A stretch of 64,000 nucleotides of DNA from Polynucleobacter sp. CS-Odin-A6 (GCF_018882095.1 NZ_JACVPD010000001.1:62001-126000); one strand, 5' to 3'; counted from the stretch's first letter, positions 1-9,028 are shown. The notes: generated from the sequence alone by a model not told the origin. Numbers and translations: made by a program.

Positions 1-339
1 AAAGCATTTCAAGAGGTTGCTGATGCATTACGTGCTTTAGAGACCGGTGCGCAAGCCTTGAAGTCCGCATCTGATGCAGAGCGTTATGCATACGAAACTC
101 TCGATTTAGTTCAGCAACAATATAAGTTAGGTACTGCCAGCTATCTGGCTGTTCTTTATTATCAGAATCAGTATCAAATTGCTAAAGTCAAATCCGTGTC
201 TGCGCAAGCAACCCGTTTCTCTGATACGGCAGCATTATTTGCAGCATTGGGTGGTGGTTGGTGGAATCGCACCGGCCCAGCCTTTCAACCAAAAGCCATA
301 GCGAACAAAGATCAAAATGAAACTTCTGGAAACAATTAA
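1..339 (+). CDS. TolC-family outer-membrane efflux protein, C-terminal end (5' truncated by window)
   Basis: The frame is open from base 1, so only the last ~112 residues of a longer protein are present. The visible part is amphipathic helix with Ala, Gln and Leu repeats, including a segment like YETLDLVQQQYKLGTASYLA, which matches the second helical hairpin of outer-membrane efflux factors. These form the exit duct of tripartite pumps. The stop lies 23 bases inside the next gene, an RND adaptor, followed by the pump, so the operon order is outer-membrane factor, adaptor, permease. The family assignment is moderately sure; the beta-barrel part is outside the window. Confidence 0.8.
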   Translation, partial: KAFQEVADALRALETGAQALKSASDAERYAYETLDLVQQQYKLGTASYLAVLYYQNQYQIAKVKSVSAQATRFSDTAALFAALGGGWWNRTGPAFQPKAIANKDQNETSGNN

Positions 340-1645
340 AACAAAAGTAACTGCTGTCGCAGTTGCTTCCTGGGCTTGGGTTCTTGCCAAAGAAGAAGAG
401 TGGAAGCTACGCGAGAGGTTGGGCGGGCTATGGACACGGATTGGACAAAAATTGCGTCCACGCGAACGCTTTATAAAAACGAAGGCCTACGCGAAGTTGC
501 AGGCCATGACTCCCCTACGTCGCCGCATGACCATCATGTTATGTGGGGTATTTTTATTGCTTGGATTGATCTTTGGTTTTAATCAACTGAAGACTTTTAT
601 GATTAAGTACTTTATTTCTGGGATGGGATTGCCTCCTGCAACTGTATCGACAATGGTGGTTGCTACTTCTGAATGGCAACCTCAGCTTTCTAGTGTTGGC
701 AATGTTCGCGCTTACAGAGGGGTTGAGCTGAGTACTGAAATCGGTGGCCTTGTGCAAACGGTGCCTATTAAGTCCGGTATGGATGTGAAAGAGGGCGAGC
801 TGCTGATTAAGTTAAATGATGCTTCTGATGTTGCGCAATTGAATTCATTAAAAGCCTTAGCAGATTTAGCTAAAGTAATTAATGAGCGCGATAGACAGCA
901 ATTAGAAATTCAGGCGATTAGTAAAAATGTCTTTGATACTAGTAAAGCGGATGCTAAATCTAAGCAAGCTCAGGTCGAGCAACAAACCGCGCTAGTGGCG
1001 AAGAAGAATTTAAAGGCCCCCTTCAGTGGACGCGTGGGCATTGTCATGATTAATCCTGGGCAGTATGTCAATTCAGGGGATAAATTACTCACTCTACAAA
1101 CCTTAGATCCTATTTTTGTCGACTTCAATTTGCCACAAAGCAATGCCTCACAGATTCAGGTTGGGCAAGAAATCGTGGTCACCACAGATGCATTTAAGGA
1201 CGCCAGTTTTGTTGGTAAGGTCACTGCAGTCAGCCCAAAGATTGATACTAATTCGCGCAATATTCAGATTGAAGCGCAGTTGGCTAACCCCGATAAAAAG
1301 ATCCTGCCGGGTATGTTTGCTAATGTGAATATCAAACTGGGTGGTGAAGTAAAGCTTCTGACCTTGCCGCAGACAGCGGTGACGTATAACCCCTATGGAT
1401 CTACAGTATTTATTGCGAAGACCACAGGTAAGAAAGACAAGCAAGGTAAGCCTGTCCTAGAGGCGCAGCAGGTCTTTGTTACTACAGGATCAACCCGTGG
1501 CGATCAAGTAGCTATTTTGAAGGGCATTGAAGAAGGTGCAACCGTAGTGACGAGTGGGCAGCTCAAGCTGAAGAATGGCACACCACTAATTGTGAACAAT
1601 AAAGTGCAGCCTGCGAATTCTCCTAACCCACAGCCACAGGAATAA
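317..1645 (+). CDS. RND efflux periplasmic adaptor (membrane fusion protein)
   Basis: This 442-residue protein would bridge the inner-membrane RND pump and the outer-membrane channel. The membrane anchor is at about residues 71-89. A biotinyl-lipoyl-like half motif follows (GMDVKEGELLIKLND, ~150), then a short coiled hairpin, the second half (APFSGRVGIVMINPGQYVNSGD, in the 220s-240s) and beta-barrel/membrane-proximal domains. The start at 317 overlaps the preceding stop by 23 bases, suggesting translational coupling. Odd feature: about 70 mostly basic residues precede the anchor, where family members usually have a short leader. An in-frame ATG at 506 (MTPLRRRM) could be the true start, but the upstream frame reads like coding sequence. 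Confidence 0.9.
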   Translation: MKLLETIKTKVTAVAVASWAWVLAKEEEWKLRERLGGLWTRIGQKLRPRERFIKTKAYAKLQAMTPLRRRMTIMLCGVFLLLGLIFGFNQLKTFMIKYFISGMGLPPATVSTMVVATSEWQPQLSSVGNVRAYRGVELSTEIGGLVQTVPIKSGMDVKEGELLIKLNDASDVAQLNSLKALADLAKVINERDRQQLEIQAISKNVFDTSKADAKSKQAQVEQQTALVAKKNLKAPFSGRVGIVMINPGQYVNSGDKLLTLQTLDPIFVDFNLPQSNASQIQVGQEIVVTTDAFKDASFVGKVTAVSPKIDTNSRNIQIEAQLANPDKKILPGMFANVNIKLGGEVKLLTLPQTAVTYNPYGSTVFIAKTTGKKDKQGKPVLEAQQVFVTTGSTRGDQVAILKGIEEGATVVTSGQLKLKNGTPLIVNNKVQPANSPNPQPQE

Positions 1646-1652
1646 GTCCTAG

Positions 1653-4600
1653 ATGAATTGGACTGATATCTTTATTCGCAGGCCAGTGCTATCGCTGGTA
1701 GTTAGTGCGGTTGTCTTGGTATTTGGCTTGAAGGCAGTGGGCTCTTTGCCGGTTAATCAATATCCTCAAACGCAAAATGCCATCGTTACGATTACGACGG
1801 CGTATTACGGTGCCGATCCAGAAACGATTGCCGGATTCATTACGCAGCCACTGGAGACTGCAATTGCCCAGTCTCAAGGCATTGATTACTTATCTTCAAC
1901 GAGTGTCAGTGGAGTGTCCACCATCATCGCTACCTTGAAGTTGAACTATGACTCCAATGCAGCGTTGACGCAGATCCAGACGCAAATTAGCTCGGTGAAG
2001 AATCAATTACCGCCCCAAGCCCAGCAACCAGTATTGACAGTGCAAATTGGCCAATCCACTGCGGCGATGTACTTGGGTTTTTACAGTGATGAAATCCCCA
2101 ATAATGCGATTACCGATTACCTATTACGCGTCGTCAAGCCAAAGTTAGATTCTATTGACGGTGTGCAGAATGCCGAGATTACTGGCGGTAGAAAATTTGC
2201 CTTACGAGCTTGGCTAGATCGCGAAAAGATGGCTGGTTTAGGCGTAGGTGCTGATGACGTGTATAGCGCAATGAGCGCTAATAATTACCTTTCAGCAGTA
2301 GGTAGTACCAAGGGCGATATGGTTGCCGTGGATTTGGTGGCAGGTACTGATTTACATACGTTGGATGAATTCCGTAAATTAGTTATCAAAAAAGACGGCA
2401 TCAATATTGTCTATTTAGATCAGGTAGCCAGCGTGACCATGGGCTCCGAGGACTACAACACGAATGTGGCCTTTAGCGGTAAGCGGTCTGTGTTTATTGC
2501 GATTAAGGTGGCACCACAAGCGAACTTATTGGATGTTGCTGCTCGGATCCGTGCTGCAGTTCCCAATATTCAACAGCAATTGCCAACAGGCGTGTCTGGC
2601 AAGATAGTTTATGACTCTACTAAGTTCATTACGACCTCTATTGATGAGGTGGTGGCAACTCTAATAGAGGCATTATTGATCGTGACGGTAGTGATCTATC
2701 TCTTTTTAGGAAGTGCGCGTGCAGTGGTAGTTCCTGTGATTGCAATGCCACTCTCCTTGATAGGCACTTTCTTCTTAATGCAAATTTTGGGTTATTCCAT
2801 TAATTTGCTAACCCTACTGGCCTTAGTGCTGGCAATTGGTTTGGTTGTAGACGACGCCATCATTGTGGTTGAAAACGTTGACCGCCATATGAAAGAGGGG
2901 AAGTCTCCGTTAGAGGCATCCCTCATTGCTGCTCGTGAATTGGGTAGCCCTATTTTGGCGATGACGGTTGTATTAATCGCAGTTTACATACCGATTGGTT
3001 TCCAAGGGGGCTTAACCGGAGCGCTGTTTACCGAGTTTGCATTTACCTTGGCTAGTGCTGTGGCGGTATCAGGATTAATTGCGTTGACGCTTTCTCCGAT
3101 GATGTGTTCACGGATCTTTACTGAGGAGCAAGAGGTATCGCCTTTTGTACAAAAGATCGATCGCATTTTTGATAAGGTTCACCACGGCTATCAAACGACT
3201 TTGCGTGAGCTCTTAAGTACATGGCAAGTCATCATTGTGATGGGTGTCATTTTATTGGGCGGCGTTGCCTATCTGTACGCTACCGCCAGAGCTGAATTAG
3301 CTCCAACTGAAGACCAGGGCATTGTCTTGATGTCAGCTTCAGGACCGCCCAATAGTACGGTCAATCAGATGCAGACCTATGCTGACCAGATTTACCAAAT
3401 ATCAGCTGCAGAGCCTGAGTATGAGCAAATGTTCCAAATTACTAGCCCCACTAGTAGTTTTGGCGGCGTATTACTCAAGGATTGGGATCAGCGCAATCGC
3501 AATGCTACTAAGTTCCAGCAGGATATGCAGACTAAGTGGAATACGATTGCGGGAGCTCGAGTGGCTGCTTTTCAGTTCCCAGCTTTACCAGGTGCTCAGG
3601 GTTTCCCGGTGCAGGTAGTGATTAATACCACTGAGTCTTATGAATTACTCAACGAAGTATCTCAGGCTGTACTGGATAAAGCCCGTCGTAGCGGCAACTT
3701 CTTTTACGTGGACTCTGATTTAAAAATTGATAAGCCACAAGATGTTCTGGTCATTGATCGTGAAAAAGTTGCTGCACTTGGCATGACTCAACAACAAGTG
3801 GGTAGCGCTTTATCAGCGGCTTTAGGTGGCGGCTACGTGAACTACTTCTCTGTGGCTGGACGTTCTTATCGCGTCATTCCGCAAGTCAAGCAGGTAGACC
3901 GTTTAAACCCTGATCAGATCTTGGATTACTACATTCGTACTCCTAGTGGACAGATGATTCAGGCGCGGACGATTGCAAGCATTAAACAAAAAGTAGTTCC
4001 GCAATCGATTAATCACTTTCAGCAGCTGAACTCTGCAACGATCGCTGGCGTGAGTACTCCATTTATTTCTCAAGCTGATGTCTTGGAGTTTATGCGTCAG
4101 AGCTTAAAAGAGGTTGCGCCTAGTGGGTACTCCATGGATTATGCTGGCCCATCACGTCAATTTATGGCGGAGTCAGGTGGCTTCTTGGGCACCATGTTTT
4201 TTGCGATCTTGATTGTGTTCTTAGTGTTGGCTGCGCAGTTTGAAAGTTTCCGCGATCCTATTGTGATTTTGGTTTCAGTGCCACTGGCTTTATTTGGCGC
4301 ACTCATTTTTATTAACCTCGGATTTACTACGCTCAATGTGTATACGCAGGTCGGACTAGTCACGCTGATGGGTTTAATTAGTAAGCATGGTATTTTGATT
4401 GTGGAGTTTGCAAATGAACTGCAAGAAGCAGGGCGTAGTAAGTTAGATGCCATCGTTGAGGCGAGTAGTGTTCGTCTGCGTCCGATCTTGATGACAACCG
4501 CTGCAATGGTATTGGGTGTGGTTCCACTGGTCATTGCCTCTGGCGCAGGTGCTGCAGGTCGTCAGTCAATGGGAATTGTGATCTTTACTGGCCTGTCGAT

Positions 4601-4688
4601 TGGCACACTGTTTACGCTCTTCGTAGTCCCGGCGATGTATTTATTTATTGGCGCCGACCATCATCAGAAGAAATTTAAACAACAGTAA
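1653..4688 (+). CDS. RND (HAE1-type) multidrug efflux permease
   Basis: This inner-membrane proton-driven pump has 1011 residues, the usual size for AcrB/MexB relatives. It begins with the typical MNWTDIFIRRPVLSLVVSA and TM1. It has two large periplasmic loops and a TM4 proton-relay pair, Asp400-Asp401, in GLVVDDAIIVVENV. Late motifs such as LVTLMGLISKHGILIVEFAN mark TM10-11. It starts 7 bases after the adaptor stop and ends just before a strong terminator, so it is the last gene of the pump operon. The two-loop architecture and lack of metal-binding Met clusters favour organic substrates over heavy metals. The actual substrate cannot be read from sequence. Confidence 0.95.
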   Translation: MNWTDIFIRRPVLSLVVSAVVLVFGLKAVGSLPVNQYPQTQNAIVTITTAYYGADPETIAGFITQPLETAIAQSQGIDYLSSTSVSGVSTIIATLKLNYDSNAALTQIQTQISSVKNQLPPQAQQPVLTVQIGQSTAAMYLGFYSDEIPNNAITDYLLRVVKPKLDSIDGVQNAEITGGRKFALRAWLDREKMAGLGVGADDVYSAMSANNYLSAVGSTKGDMVAVDLVAGTDLHTLDEFRKLVIKKDGINIVYLDQVASVTMGSEDYNTNVAFSGKRSVFIAIKVAPQANLLDVAARIRAAVPNIQQQLPTGVSGKIVYDSTKFITTSIDEVVATLIEALLIVTVVIYLFLGSARAVVVPVIAMPLSLIGTFFLMQILGYSINLLTLLALVLAIGLVVDDAIIVVENVDRHMKEGKSPLEASLIAARELGSPILAMTVVLIAVYIPIGFQGGLTGALFTEFAFTLASAVAVSGLIALTLSPMMCSRIFTEEQEVSPFVQKIDRIFDKVHHGYQTTLRELLSTWQVIIVMGVILLGGVAYLYATARAELAPTEDQGIVLMSASGPPNSTVNQMQTYADQIYQISAAEPEYEQMFQITSPTSSFGGVLLKDWDQRNRNATKFQQDMQTKWNTIAGARVAAFQFPALPGAQGFPVQVVINTTESYELLNEVSQAVLDKARRSGNFFYVDSDLKIDKPQDVLVIDREKVAALGMTQQQVGSALSAALGGGYVNYFSVAGRSYRVIPQVKQVDRLNPDQILDYYIRTPSGQMIQARTIASIKQKVVPQSINHFQQLNSATIAGVSTPFISQADVLEFMRQSLKEVAPSGYSMDYAGPSRQFMAESGGFLGTMFFAILIVFLVLAAQFESFRDPIVILVSVPLALFGALIFINLGFTTLNVYTQVGLVTLMGLISKHGILIVEFANELQEAGRSKLDAIVEASSVRLRPILMTTAAMVLGVVPLVIASGAGAAGRQSMGIVIFTGLSIGTLFTLFVVPAMYLFIGADHHQKKFKQQ

Positions 4689-4708
4689 TTCCTGATCAAG
4701 CCTCTAAG

Positions 4709-4738
4709 AAAAAGGGTGAACTTGATTCACCCTTTTTT
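4709..4738 (+). terminator. Rho-independent terminator of the RND operon
   Basis: A perfect GGGTGAA/TTCACCC stem (extended by A/T pairs) with a 5-base loop is followed by six T residues. It lies 21 bases past the pump stop. A-run and T-run flank both sides, so it may also stop transcription of the minus-strand gene ending at 4771. Confidence 0.9.
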
Positions 4739-4770
4739 GTATTTCAGGCCTATTAGACCTATCTGAATCA

Positions 4771-5433
4771 CTACTTCGCAATATTAAATTCTTTTTCAGC
4801 TACCACGTGATACTGGGTGCCCTCTTCAATGCGCTTCATCCAAGCATCGATGTTATGTAGCTGGGGGCGTGGGCCTGTTTTATCTGGAAAGGTTTGATTC
4901 AGTAGAATCCATCGGCTCACGCAGAGTGCCAGCGTAATATCGCCAATCTGAAAAGTATTTCCTGAGCAGTACGCTTGAGTTGCTAACTGTTGGTCTAGCA
5001 AAGCAAGTAGTGTATTGGTATCTTGATAGGCTTTTTGAATGGCTACGTAGTTTCGTTCATTTTCAGGGACGCGAGTCAGGCCGAGAAAGGCAGGTCGTAA
5101 AGCGGGCCACATCGTTCCTAGCTGCCAATCCATCCACTTCTCAGATTGATACTGGGTTGTAATGTCGGCGGTGAAGCGTTTCGATTGATCGTGCTGACGA
5201 GCAAGATAGCGCAAGATGGTATTCGATTCCCAAAGCACAAGCTCACCATCTTCAAGCGTTGGCACTAGGCCATTAGGATTCAGCGCTAGAAATTCAGGTG
5301 TGCGATTTTTACCAAAATGGAGGCCCGCATCAATTTGCTCAAAATCTTTGCCTTCTTCAAATCCTAGCTCTGCAAGGCACCATAAAACCTTTTGAACATT
5401 GATAGAGCTTTTTCTTCCCCATAAACGTATCAT
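4771..5433 (-). CDS. Glutathione S-transferase family protein
   Basis: This 220-residue cytosolic protein has an N-terminal thioredoxin-like half (LWGRKSSINVQKVLWCLAEL, then the cis-Pro region NPNGLVPTLEDGE and the glutathione-contacting WESNTILRYLARQ) and an all-helical C-terminal half. This is the layout of beta/theta-like bacterial GSTs that conjugate or reduce electrophiles. A ribosome site AGGA lies 6-7 bases before the ATG. The next gene upstream on the same strand is a flavin reductase 25 bases away, so the two may be co-transcribed. The substrate is unknown. Confidence 0.9.
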   Translation of the reverse strand: MIRLWGRKSSINVQKVLWCLAELGFEEGKDFEQIDAGLHFGKNRTPEFLALNPNGLVPTLEDGELVLWESNTILRYLARQHDQSKRFTADITTQYQSEKWMDWQLGTMWPALRPAFLGLTRVPENERNYVAIQKAYQDTNTLLALLDQQLATQAYCSGNTFQIGDITLALCVSRWILLNQTFPDKTGPRPQLHNIDAWMKRIEEGTQYHVVAEKEFNIAK

Positions 5434-5458
5434 ATGAATTCCTATTATTGAGTATTTT

Positions 5459-5947
5459 TTAAAGCGGTAAATCTAGGCCAACAAATTGGCTATGAGCAAA
5501 AATGAGTGGTTGGCTTTCTGGGCTGTGTTTGAGGTGAAGCACTTTGGCAACAATAATATTGTGATCACCGCCGAGATGAACAGAAATCGTTTCGCACTCA
5601 AAGTAGGCGGCACATCCCTCGATTTGGGTAAGTCCACTGACTGCAATTTTATGTGGGATATCAATGAACTGATTTTCTTTTACCGTAGCGAAATGCATCG
5701 CCATGGCTTCTTGTGAGCGTGCCAGCACATGAATCAGTTGTTTGTGACCCACTTCAAAGTTAGGCATTAAGCGGGAGTGCTTCTTCAGACTCCAGAGAAT
5801 GAGCGGCGGCTCCAACGAAACGGTATTAAAAGAACTGATCGTGATGCCATGAGCTTGTTGATTAGAATCTAAGCAGGTAATAACGGTAACCCCTGTTGCA
5901 AAACTAGAAAATCCTTTGCGTAACTCTTGAGAGGTAAATGGGGACAT
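5459..5947 (-). CDS. Flavin reductase family protein
   Basis: At 162 residues this is the size of HpaC/FRP-type NAD(P)H:flavin oxidoreductases, which supply reduced FMN or FAD to partner monooxygenases. Family signatures visible are RKGFSSFATGVTVIT near the N-terminus, SSFNTVSLEPPLILWSL (flavin phosphate contact) around residue 40, and GGDHNIIVAKVL near the C-terminus. No monooxygenase lies nearby, so its partner is unknown. It precedes the GST gene on the minus strand and follows a small lipoprotein gene on the same strand with a 19-base gap. Confidence 0.87.
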   Translation of the reverse strand: MSPFTSQELRKGFSSFATGVTVITCLDSNQQAHGITISSFNTVSLEPPLILWSLKKHSRLMPNFEVGHKQLIHVLARSQEAMAMHFATVKENQFIDIPHKIAVSGLTQIEGCAAYFECETISVHLGGDHNIIVAKVLHLKHSPESQPLIFAHSQFVGLDLPL

Positions 5948-5965
5948 ATTGTCTTATTGACCCGC

Positions 5966-6277
5966 TTACTTCGCTGCCGACGGGACAGGCACTTCAGCGG
6001 GAATGGTTGTGCCAGGAATAGGTGTCAGAATTTCATTCTCTTCAGCTTTTACGCATTTAAAGCGATATTCCTTACCAGCCTTGGAAAGAAAGCTAGCGCC
6101 TTGGTAGAAATCATTCTTACAGGTAGTATTGGCAAAATCCATGACATCTTGTGGCGCAGCGCTAGAGGTGATGAGGCGCATATTACCCATAGACATATTA
6201 ATTTGGCTGGATGAACAACCAAGTAGCCCTAAGCCAGCCATGCCAGCAGTCGTAGTTAATAATAGAATTTTTTTCAT
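5966..6277 (-). CDS. Small predicted lipoprotein of unknown function
   Basis: The preferred start is the ATG at 6277, because GGAGG sits 5 bases upstream; an upstream TTG at 6298 lacks such a site. The 103-residue product begins MKKILLLTTTAGMAGLGLLGC, a signal peptide with a lipobox (LLGC) whose Cys is residue 21. The rest is hydrophilic, with two further Cys residues flanking PQDVMDFANTTCKNDFYQGA and EYRFKC that might form a disulfide. A Pro/Ala-rich tail ends the protein. I do not recognise a family. It is probably anchored in the cell envelope. Confidence 0.75.
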   Translation of the reverse strand: MKKILLLTTTAGMAGLGLLGCSSSQINMSMGNMRLITSSAAPQDVMDFANTTCKNDFYQGASFLSKAGKEYRFKCVKAEENEILTPIPGTTIPAEVPVPSAAK

Positions 6278-6364
6278 GGAAACCTCCATAATTAGCAATG
6301 CTCGTTAGGATAAACCTATTACGTATTTGCTGTGGAAAATGCAGCGCTTTTAAAAGGAAGAAAC

Positions 6365-7348
6365 ATGTTTAAAGCGATTTTGGTAAATAAAGATGATCAA
6401 GGCTATCGGGCCGAACTTTCTCAGGTTGATGAGGCTAGCCTGCCAGAGGGCGATGTCAAAGTAAAAGTGCTTTATTCGACCCTGAACTACAAGGATGGCT
6501 TAGCCATTACGGGCAAAGGCCCGGTGGTGCGTAGCTTCCCTATGGTTCCGGGGATTGATTTTGCGGGCGAGGTCCTGGAGAGTGCGAGTCCAGACTTCAA
6601 AGTGGGCGATATGGTGCTTCTCAATGGCTGGGGTGTTGGCGAGGGCCATTGGGGTGGATTAGCCCAGCAGGCCCGTGTGAAATCGGAGTGGTTGATTCCT
6701 CTGCCGAAGGGTTTTACCCCAAAGCAGGCATTGGCCATTGGTACCGCAGGCTATACCGCCATGCTCTGTGTCATGGCCCTTCAAAAGCATGGTCTCAAGC
6801 CCAGCGATGGTGAGGTATTGGTCACGGGTGCGGCTGGTGGCGTTGGTAGTTTCGCAATTACGCTTCTGAGTAAATTGGGCTTTACTGTTGTGGCGAGCAC
6901 TGGACGTATGGCTGAGGCTGATTATCTGAAGAGGTTGGGCGCAGCGGAGGTGATCGATCGCGCCACCTTATCCGCCCCTGGAAAGCCTTTGGCCAAAGAG
7001 CGCTGGGCTGCGGTGTTGGATAGTGTTGGAAGTCATACATTAGCTAATGCCTGTGCACAAACCAAGAGTGATGGTGCTGTTGCTGCCTGTGGACTTGCTC
7101 AGGGCATGGATTTTCCATCTAGCGTAGCGCCGTTTATTTTACGTGGCGTCACTCTGTATGGCATTAATAGCGTGCCTGTGCCAAAAGCAAAACGGATCGC
7201 AGCCTATGAGCAACTGAGTCAGTTAGTCGATCTGAAGACTTTAGAAGAGATCTCACATGAAATTAGCCTGGAAGATTCTTTGAAGTACGCTACAGAACTC
7301 ATGGCTGGAAATGTTCGTGGTCGTTTAGTTGTGGATGTGAATAAATAA
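6365..7348 (+). CDS. acuI: Acryloyl-CoA reductase (AcuI/YhdH family MDR oxidoreductase)
   Basis: This 327-residue zinc-independent medium-chain dehydrogenase/reductase likely reduces acryloyl-CoA to propionyl-CoA with NADPH. It starts MFKAILVNKDDQGYRAEL after an AAGGAAG ribosome site; the longer frame from 6332 lacks one. Visible motifs are STLNYKDGLAITGKGPV, PMVPGIDFAGEV, and the Rossmann loop VTGAAGGVGSFAITLLSKLG at about residue 155. The C-terminus GRLVVDVNK is typical. It stands alone on the plus strand, divergent from the lipoprotein gene. YhdH-like quinone oxidoreductase is the older name for the same family. Confidence 0.9.
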   Translation: MFKAILVNKDDQGYRAELSQVDEASLPEGDVKVKVLYSTLNYKDGLAITGKGPVVRSFPMVPGIDFAGEVLESASPDFKVGDMVLLNGWGVGEGHWGGLAQQARVKSEWLIPLPKGFTPKQALAIGTAGYTAMLCVMALQKHGLKPSDGEVLVTGAAGGVGSFAITLLSKLGFTVVASTGRMAEADYLKRLGAAEVIDRATLSAPGKPLAKERWAAVLDSVGSHTLANACAQTKSDGAVAACGLAQGMDFPSSVAPFILRGVTLYGINSVPVPKAKRIAAYEQLSQLVDLKTLEEISHEISLEDSLKYATELMAGNVRGRLVVDVNK

Positions 7349-7364
7349 CATCATTGAGAAATGC

Positions 7365-7541
7365 TTACTGAGTTGTTTGAGGTTTGCGGACGTTCAGTTT
7401 TGCTAATACTTCAAGCTTGTCAGAATGAGATAGTTCAGACCAGTCCGCAATCTCAGTCAGTGTGCGATAACAACCACGGCAAAAGCCGCTATCTGGATTG
7501 ATATCGCACCAATTGATGCAGGGTGATGGCACTGTTGTCAA
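7365..7541 (-). CDS. DUF1289 (YdhL-like) small Cys-rich protein
   Basis: The core SPCINWCDINPDSGFCRGCYRTLTEIADW is the DUF1289 signature, with four Cys residues that look like a small metal or iron-sulfur site. Its function is not established. No ATG is available. I chose the TTG at 7541 because TAGG lies about 5 bases upstream, giving 58 residues. An earlier TTG at 7574 would overlap the divergent metallo-hydrolase gene, and an internal GTG at 7532 would give a shorter form. Confidence 0.8.
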   Translation of the reverse strand: MTTVPSPCINWCDINPDSGFCRGCYRTLTEIADWSELSHSDKLEVLAKLNVRKPQTTQ

Positions 7542-7563
7542 AGCAAACCTAGAATGGAAATAA

Positions 7564-8649
7564 ATGAATACCAAAACCCAGCCCAGCGATCTTAGCGCTA
7601 TTCATTATCCCCTAGTGGATGCTTTGCCAGAAATCGGTAGCTCGATAGAGCTGGCGCCTGGAGTACGTTGGCTCCGCATGCGCCTGCCCTTTGCTTTGGA
7701 TCATATTAATTTGTGGCTTTTGCGAGATGAATTTGAAGAAGCCCAAGGATGGACGATTGTCGATTGCGGTATTGCTAACGACGAAACCAAAGCGGCATGG
7801 GAGCAGATCTTTGCTACCCAGCTAGAAGGCTTGCCTGTAATCAGAGTGATCGTTACTCATATGCATCCTGACCATATTGGACTCTCTCAGTGGTTATGCG
7901 AGAAGTGGAATGTGCCAATGTGGATTTCTATGACAGATTATTTGACTGCGCAATGGCTCAGCCACAAAGAGGGTGGCGCCGCAGTTGGTGCGCGTGCCGG
8001 TGGCGGCGGTTCTGCTGACCACTTTCAGAAACATGGATTAAGTGCCCCGGAAGATTTAGAGAAAATTCGGGCGCGCTCCAATTACTACAGCAATATGGTT
8101 CCAGGTGTACCTCGTCAATATCGTCGCATCATTGAGGGTGAAATGATTTTGATTGGTGGACATGAGTGGCAAGTCATGATGGGTTTCGGTCATGCGCCTG
8201 AGCATGCTTCACTATTCTGCCAAGATCTTGGTGTCTTGATTTCGGGGGACATGTTGTTGCCACGCATTTCAACGAATGTCAGTGTCTATGACGCCGATCC
8301 AGATGCTGATCCATTGGGCTTATATCTGAGCTCCTTAGATCGATATCTCCCTTTACCTGATGACACGCTCGTGTTGCCATCCCATGGCAAACCATTTACC
8401 GGCATGAAGCCACGAATTGACCAACTAAAATCCCATCATGATGCGCGTTTGGCTGAGACGATCGAGGCCTGTAAAAAACCGGCTACTGCTCGTGAGATAG
8501 TGCCGGTTTTATTTAAACGTGAATTAGATATTCATCAAATGACATTTGCTATGGGTGAGGCTATTGCTCATCTGAATTACCTACTTCGTCGAGGTAAGTT
8601 GAGTCGCCAGCTTTGCGACGACGGGGTGTTGCGGTTTTGCGTGGTTTAG
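7564..8649 (+). CDS. MBL-fold metallo-hydrolase
   Basis: This 361-residue cytosolic protein carries the metallo-beta-lactamase-fold metal ligands: THMHPDHIG (HxHxDH) at about residue 99, GFGHAPEHAS around 220, the bridging Asp in VLISGDMLLP and the last His in LPSHGKP near 280. A C-terminal winged-helix-like tail (QMTFAMGEAIAHLNYLLRRGKL) resembles the LACTB2-type extension. The substrate (thioester or other hydrolase) is not apparent. A TAGAAT hexamer ends 8 bases before the ATG. Its 3' end overlaps the convergent PhaM gene by 89 bp. Confidence 0.88.
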   Translation: MNTKTQPSDLSAIHYPLVDALPEIGSSIELAPGVRWLRMRLPFALDHINLWLLRDEFEEAQGWTIVDCGIANDETKAAWEQIFATQLEGLPVIRVIVTHMHPDHIGLSQWLCEKWNVPMWISMTDYLTAQWLSHKEGGAAVGARAGGGGSADHFQKHGLSAPEDLEKIRARSNYYSNMVPGVPRQYRRIIEGEMILIGGHEWQVMMGFGHAPEHASLFCQDLGVLISGDMLLPRISTNVSVYDADPDADPLGLYLSSLDRYLPLPDDTLVLPSHGKPFTGMKPRIDQLKSHHDARLAETIEACKKPATAREIVPVLFKRELDIHQMTFAMGEAIAHLNYLLRRGKLSRQLCDDGVLRFCVV

Positions 8650-9028
8650 CAGCTTTGGTAGTTTTATTAGCTTTTGTGCCGGAGTCAGCTGTTGATCCCC
8701 CGCTAGCAGCGGCAGCAGTTGCTGAAACAGCATCCCCAAAGGATTTGAGCGCCATCATGGTGGCATGTTGCACTTCTAAGCCTTGAATAGTTGACTTTAA
8801 GATATTGAGGTTGAGATTGAGCCAGTTTTCAACGCTTTTCAGGTCTTTGATGCGTTTCTCTAGTTCATCTGTATCGAGCCCAGGAAATGCGGCTCCAAAG
8901 CCTCCAGCAGCCTTGGAGGCATCCGTAGTGAAGGGAAATTGACCCGGCATCTGCCCAGCCGCTCCTTGACCCCACATGGTTTTCATCATTTCAAGGCTTT
9001 GATTGAATTCTGGGATAGTTCCAAACAT
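8561..9028 (-). CDS. phaM: PhaM-type polyhydroxyalkanoate granule regulatory protein
   Basis: The start MFGTIPEFNQSLEMMKTMWG with an upstream GGAG fixes the ATG at 9028 (155 residues). This N-terminus matches PhaM of Cupriavidus, which activates PHB synthase PhaC and ties granules to the nucleoid. A helical middle (ELEKRIKDLKSVENWLNLNL) precedes an Ala/Lys/Pro tail with TKAAKPRKTATPRRRKAG, resembling the DNA-binding C-terminus of PhaM. No pha biosynthesis gene is nearby. Its 3' end runs 89 bp into the convergent metallo-hydrolase gene, and the last ~29 residues are encoded in that overlap. Confidence 0.85.
   Translation of the reverse strand: MFGTIPEFNQSLEMMKTMWGQGAAGQMPGQFPFTTDASKAAGGFGAAFPGLDTDELEKRIKDLKSVENWLNLNLNILKSTIQGLEVQHATMMALKSFGDAVSATAAAASGGSTADSGTKANKTTKAAKPRKTATPRRRKAGDSTYLDEVGNSDEQ

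Noticed and set aside
4157..4534. 125-codon minus-strand frame in the RND gene
   Set aside because: It lies opposite conserved pump sequence, is Ser/Thr/Lys rich without motifs, and has no ribosome site.
7550..7566. Leaderless promoter for the metallo-hydrolase gene
   Set aside because: A TAGAAT is present but lies 8 bases before the ATG rather than 6, so I did not count it with the nine.
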